NCBI GenBank assembly: GCA_944385965.1
Contig: CALWZG010000005.1
Span: forward strand, 1-38,548
DNA length: 38,548 bases
Direction of reading: 5' to 3'
Origin: an uncultured Anaerotruncus sp.
GTDB lineage: Bacteria > Bacillota > Clostridia > Oscillospirales > Ruminococcaceae
The stretch's first letter is position 1. Each line of letters starts with the position of its first letter. The notes beneath the pieces were generated by a model. It saw only the letters and a list, made by a program, of their open reading frames with translations. It was not told the origin of the DNA and did no database searches. Below, piece by piece: positions 35,070 to 38,548 of the stretch. The position numbers were made by a program, and so were the translations under genes.

Positions 35070-37391
35070 ATGTTTACGACTGTAATTAAGCGGGATGGCC
35101 GGTGCGTGCTGTTCGATACAGAGAAAATCGCTCAGGCCATCTTTAAAGCGGCCCAGGCCATGGGGGGCAATGACTATGAAATGGCTCAGGATTTGGCCAA
35201 ACAGGTGGTCATCTATCTTCAGGAGCATCAGCCGGAAGCTGCCCCTTCGGTGGAGGAAATCCAGGACGCGGTGGAGCATGTGCTGGTAGAAACTGGACAT
35301 GCCCGGACCGCTAAAGAATACATCCTTTATCGGGCCCAGCGGACCCGGGTCCGGGATATGAACACCCGGCTGATGAAAACCTATGAGGATTTGACCTATA
35401 AGTCGGCGGATGAGAACGATGTGAAGCGGGAGAACGCCAACATTGACGGGGACACCGCCATGGGAACCATGCTGAAATATGGTTCAGAGGGAGCCAAGCA
35501 GTTCTATCACATGTTTGTGCTGAATCCGGCCCATTCCCAGGCACATCTGGCGGGAGACATCCATATCCACGATTTGGATTTCCTGACCCTCACCACCACC
35601 TGCTGTCAAATTGACATCCAGAAGCTGTTTGACCACGGCTTCTGCACCGGCCATGGATTCCTGAGAGAGCCTAATGACATTCAAAGCTACGCCGCTCTGG
35701 CCTGCATTGCCATCCAGTCCAACCAGAACGACCAGCATGGAGGCCAGAGCATCCCCAACTTTGATTATGGAATGGCCAAAGGGGTGTTCAAGACCTACCG
35801 GAAGCTTTATCTGCGGAATCTGGCCAAAGGCTTGGAGCTGCTCTCCGGTCTGGAAGCTGACAAGGCTCAGGAGCAGGCCAACGCCATCTGCCAGCGGGTG
35901 GGACAGGAGTTCCATGTCCAGCCGGTGCTGGAGAATGGAAATGACTACCAGCAGCGGGAGCTGGTTTTCCTGCGGGAGCTGGCTGGGGAGCAGGCGGAGC
36001 GGATACAGGCCTTCGCCTTGGAGCAGGCGGACAGGGAGACCAAACGGGCCACCTATCAGGCTATGGAAGCCCTGGTGCATAACCTGAATACCATGCATTC
36101 CAGAGCGGGGGCCCAGATTCCCTTCTCCTCCATCAACTATGGAACCGACACCTCCCCGGAAGGACGGTTGGTGATTCGGTCGGTGCTGGAAGCCACCGAC
36201 GCCGGTTTGGGCAATGGGGAAACCGCTATCTTCCCGATTCACATTTTCAAGGTGAAGGAGGGGGTTAATTTCAATCCCCAGGACCCCAACTATGACCTGT
36301 TCAAGCTGGCCATGCGGGTTTCCGCCCGCAGGCTGTTCCCCAATTTCAGCTTTTTGGACGCCCCCTTCAATCTGCAATATTACCGTCCTGGACGCCCAGA
36401 AACAGAAATCGCTTATATGGGATGCCGTACCCGTGTGATGGGGAATGTGTATGACCCCTCCAGAGAAATCACACCGGGCCGCGGAAATCTCAGCTTCACC
36501 TCCATCAATCTGCCCAGAATCGCCCTGCGCTCCAAAGGGGATGTAGACTTTTTCTTTGAGGAGCTGGACCGCAAGATTGATCTGGTATTTGAACAGCTGA
36601 TGGAGCGCTACCAGATTCAAGCCAGGAAAAAGGTGCGGAATTTCCCCTTCCTGATGGGACAAGGGGTGTGGATGGATTCCGAGAAGCTGGGGCCTGATGA
36701 TGAAATTGGAGAGGTGCTGAAGCACGGCACTCTGACGGTTGGCTTTATTGGCTTGGCGGAAACCTTGAAAGCGCTGATTGGCCAGCATCATGGGGAGAGC
36801 GAGTACGCTCAAAACTTGGGGCTGGAGATTGTAGGCCATATGCGCCGCCGGACGGACGAGCAGTGCAAAAAGACCGGATTCAATTTCTCCCTGATTGCCA
36901 CCCCAGCGGAAGGCTTGTCCGGGCGGTTTGTCCGCATGGACCGGAAGCTGTTTGGAGAGCTGGAAGGCATCACCAACCACGATTTTTATACCAACTCGTT
37001 CCATATCCCCGTGTATTTCCCCATCTCTGCGGCGGAGAAAATCCGCCTGGAAGCGCCTTACCACGCGCTGACCAACGGGGGACACATCTCTTACATTGAA
37101 TTGGACGGAGACCCTCTGAAAAACCTGGATGCCTTTGAGCAGGTGGTCCGGTATATGAAGGAATGTGGAATCGGATATGGTTCCATCAACCACCCGGTGG
37201 ACCGGGACCCGGTCTGCGGCTATACGGGGATTATCGATGAGGTATGCCCCCGGTGCGGACGGAGAGAAGGGGAAGGGGTCAGCGTGGAGAAACTGCGGGA
37301 GCTGGGGGTTTGGCGTGAAAACGCCGGAAACTGTGGCTACTGCGGGGACGCAAACGAGGAAGCCGCCAGAATCCCCAATCCGGTGGACTAA
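35070..37391 (+). CDS. nrdD: Anaerobic (class III) ribonucleoside-triphosphate reductase, large chain without the usual glycyl-radical tail
   Basis: NrdD (773 aa) makes deoxyribonucleotides without oxygen. The N-terminal ATP cone (about 1-95) has VIKRDGRCVLFDTEKI. The catalytic barrel shows GDIHIHDLDFLTLTTTCCQID, QSIPNFDYG, NTMHSRAGAQIPFSSINYGTD, and NGGHISYIELDG. The C-terminus has Cys716 in VCGYTG, CPRC (726-729) and NCGYC (755-758), then ends at NPVD. The R-x-x-G-Y-L radical site with its FN..K and RVKH followers is missing here and lies in the next gene. The ATG at 35070 was chosen because GGAGGAG precedes it and the ATP cone begins there. Confidence 0.95.
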   Translation: MFTTVIKRDGRCVLFDTEKIAQAIFKAAQAMGGNDYEMAQDLAKQVVIYLQEHQPEAAPSVEEIQDAVEHVLVETGHARTAKEYILYRAQRTRVRDMNTRLMKTYEDLTYKSADENDVKRENANIDGDTAMGTMLKYGSEGAKQFYHMFVLNPAHSQAHLAGDIHIHDLDFLTLTTTCCQIDIQKLFDHGFCTGHGFLREPNDIQSYAALACIAIQSNQNDQHGGQSIPNFDYGMAKGVFKTYRKLYLRNLAKGLELLSGLEADKAQEQANAICQRVGQEFHVQPVLENGNDYQQRELVFLRELAGEQAERIQAFALEQADRETKRATYQAMEALVHNLNTMHSRAGAQIPFSSINYGTDTSPEGRLVIRSVLEATDAGLGNGETAIFPIHIFKVKEGVNFNPQDPNYDLFKLAMRVSARRLFPNFSFLDAPFNLQYYRPGRPETEIAYMGCRTRVMGNVYDPSREITPGRGNLSFTSINLPRIALRSKGDVDFFFEELDRKIDLVFEQLMERYQIQARKKVRNFPFLMGQGVWMDSEKLGPDDEIGEVLKHGTLTVGFIGLAETLKALIGQHHGESEYAQNLGLEIVGHMRRRTDEQCKKTGFNFSLIATPAEGLSGRFVRMDRKLFGELEGITNHDFYTNSFHIPVYFPISAAEKIRLEAPYHALTNGGHISYIELDGDPLKNLDAFEQVVRYMKECGIGYGSINHPVDRDPVCGYTGIIDEVCPRCGRREGEGVSVEKLRELGVWRENAGNCGYCGDANEEAARIPNPVD

Positions 37392-37441
37392 AGGACCAAC
37401 TATTTTTACATAGAGAATCAATTGTTAGGAGGCAAAGGCTT

Positions 37442-37612
37442 ATGGCAAGCACACAGAACAATGGACAAATGGTGGGGGAAGGGGTTCGCTTTGAGCGAAT
37501 CCGCCGGATTACCGGGTACCTGGTTGGAACTCTGGACCGCTTTAACGACGCCAAACGGGCGGAGGAAAGTGAGCGAGTGAAACATACTGTTTCCCGGGAA
37601 GCCCGGCTGTGA
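37442..37612 (+). CDS. Stand-alone glycyl-radical domain of NrdD
   Basis: A 56-aa protein. Residues 20-48 carry IRRITGYLVGT, RFNDAK and ERVKH, in the order and spacing of the C-terminal radical segment of class III ribonucleotide reductases (T4 NrdD: RRVCGYLG, FNAGK, RRVKH, from memory). Gly25 would be the radical glycine. AGGAGG lies about 9 bases before the ATG, so it is translated on its own. It is in a different frame from nrdD, 50 bases after its stop, and overlaps the nrdG start by GTGA. Inference: NrdG puts the radical on this protein, which docks in the NrdD barrel. It could instead be a spare domain, as YfiD/GrcA is for pyruvate formate-lyase. Confidence 0.85.
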   Translation: MASTQNNGQMVGEGVRFERIRRITGYLVGTLDRFNDAKRAEESERVKHTVSREARL

Positions 37613-38109
37613 GTCTGCCGCTGCGGATATCCGACTGTATTTCCGATTCCATTGTGGATGGGCCGGGGATGCGGTATGTGGTATTCGTGCAGGGCTGTCC
37701 TCATCATTGCCCCGGCTGTCATAACCCACAAACCCATGACTTTGAGGGAGGCTACCTGGCGGATACAGATGAAATTCTCCGGCAGGTAAAGTCCGACCCA
37801 TTGATGAGCGGGGTCACCTTTTCGGGAGGGGAACCCTTTTGTCAGGCGGCGGCCCTCAGCCAGCTGGGGGAGGGCATCAAGGCTCTGGGCAAAAACCTGG
37901 TGGTATACTCCGGGTATACTTATGAGCAATTATTGGAAATGGGCAAGGAAAATCCAGAGATTTTCCACCTGCTGACCCTGGCAGACCTGCTGATTGATGG
38001 CCCCTATCTTCAGGAACAGCGGGATTTGACACTCCAATTCCGGGGAAGCGCCAATCAGAGGGTGATTGACCTGAAGGGAAAGACCTTTCCTATGGAAGAA
38101 ACTATGTAA
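37609..38109 (+). CDS. nrdG: Anaerobic ribonucleotide reductase activating protein (radical SAM)
   Basis: NrdG (166 aa) uses S-adenosylmethionine and a [4Fe-4S] cluster to make the glycyl radical. The cluster ligands are Cys30, Cys34 and Cys37 (GCPHHCPGCHNP). SIVDGPGMRYVVFVQGC, GVTFSGGEPF (SAM binding) and DGPYL are typical. The GTG at 37609 overlaps the TGA of the small glycyl-radical gene, a coupling that fits their joint action. No other good start or ribosome binding site lies nearby. Confidence 0.96.
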   Translation: MSLPLRISDCISDSIVDGPGMRYVVFVQGCPHHCPGCHNPQTHDFEGGYLADTDEILRQVKSDPLMSGVTFSGGEPFCQAAALSQLGEGIKALGKNLVVYSGYTYEQLLEMGKENPEIFHLLTLADLLIDGPYLQEQRDLTLQFRGSANQRVIDLKGKTFPMEETM

Positions 38110-38129
38110 CCATTTCAAGATGGACGATC

Positions 38130-38178
38130 AAGAAGGGTGTTCTCACAACGTGAAAAACGTTGTGGGAACACCCTTCTT
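38130..38178. terminator. Very long hairpin after nrdG, probable two-way terminator
   Basis: Arms of 22 bases (38130-38151 and 38157-38178) pair completely apart from one G-T wobble around a five-base GAAAA loop. The T-run is short on the plus strand (TTTGT). It lies between the convergent nrdG and the last gene. Confidence 0.75.
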
Positions 38179-38209
38179 TGTAATGAGAAAGTGCATTGTT
38201 TTGATATTT

Positions 38210-38548
38210 TTACAGATTTTCCAGTAAATCCACCAACTCGTTAAAACGATCAGCGTCTGGATGCATCACTAAAAAAATCCGTGTATCCTTGTCAATAATC
38301 TCATATCCTGTGTAACCCTGTGTATAGCCCATTTCGGCTGTATGCACCTGTCCTTCTGCAGTGGAATTCAACTTTTCAAGAATTGAATTTGTATCAGCGT
38401 TTTCGGCTTTGGTCAACATCAGAAAATAACCGGTATTTTGGTTGGGGGCTCCCATATATAAAACCGCAGAAGCCGCCTCTTCCTGCGTTAACCCCAGATT
38501 CGCCGAAAGAAAATCGTTCATGGAAGGATAAAGCGCAGGGTCCTGATA
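38210..38548 (-). CDS. Unknown protein, C-terminal part (runs off the window)
   Basis: The reading frame stays open to the window edge, so only the last 112 residues are seen and an internal ATG at 38521 need not be the start. The visible part begins YQDPALYP. It has alternating helix and strand character (LYMGAPNQNTGYFLMLTKAEN, GYEIIDKDTRIFLVMHPDADRF) with an Asp/Glu-rich tail. The pattern vaguely recalls DUF4358-type lipoproteins of clostridia, but I cannot confirm it. Confidence 0.6.
   Translation of the reverse strand, partial: YQDPALYPSMNDFLSANLGLTQEEAASAVLYMGAPNQNTGYFLMLTKAENADTNSILEKLNSTAEGQVHTAEMGYTQGYTGYEIIDKDTRIFLVMHPDADRFNELVDLLENL

Overview
The window reads as one chromosomal stretch of a Gram-positive anaerobe of the class Clostridia, probably the Oscillospiraceae/Ruminococcaceae group. 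This placement rests on gene content and style, not on a database match: FabK as the enoyl-ACP reductase, a zinc-type S14, adenylate kinase with a four-Cys lid, a KOW-domain gene between map and infA, an anaerobic class III ribonucleotide reductase, strong AGGAGG ribosome binding sites with many GTG and TTG starts, and moderately high G+C coding DNA broken by AT-rich spacers.

Layout. 1-637 is the start of a dihydroorotase-like gene (minus strand), followed by an AT-rich gap of about 500 bases. 1138-3416 is a minus-strand fabD-aroE-aroK operon. It diverges from a long plus-strand fatty-acid operon, fabH-fabK-fabG-fabF-accB-fabZ-accC-accD-accA-acpP (3650-11980), which ends at a clear terminator. 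The two operons share a 233-base control region in which the two promoters face each other across one inverted repeat. Then come proS, a small membrane protein and a two-domain lipoprotein (12247-15307). 15470-31388 is the S10-spc-alpha ribosomal supercluster. It has its own promoter, a 300-base leader containing an intrinsic terminator, 27 ribosomal protein genes, secY, adk, map, a KOW gene, infA and rpoA, and a terminator after rplQ. On the minus strand follow an ABC-F ribosome-protection gene behind an antibiotic-attenuation type leader (three-codon leader peptide MRK, two terminators), and an orphan oligopeptide-binding lipoprotein. The window closes with an nrdD / small gene / nrdG operon on the plus strand and a partial unknown gene on the minus strand.

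How they work together. The fab/acc genes make up an almost complete type II fatty-acid pathway, with acetyl-CoA carboxylase (AccABCD), malonyl transfer (FabD), condensation (FabH, FabF), reduction and dehydration (FabG, FabZ, FabK) and the carrier ACP. The ribosomal supercluster supplies ribosomal proteins, RNA polymerase alpha, translocon and nucleotide-balance functions.

The most interesting observation is the nrd operon. The large NrdD chain (773 aa) has the ATP cone and catalytic body but ends in a Cys-rich tail without the usual R-x-x-G-Y glycyl-radical motif. A separate 56-aa gene between nrdD and nrdG carries that motif (RRITGYL, then FNDAK and RVKH). It has its own strong ribosome binding site and overlaps the nrdG start by GTGA. 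This looks like a class III ribonucleotide reductase whose glycyl-radical domain is a stand-alone protein. Secondary points are the ABC-F attenuator whose terminator also buries the ribosome binding site, the face-to-face fab promoters, the S10 leader terminator and an internal promoter for acpP.
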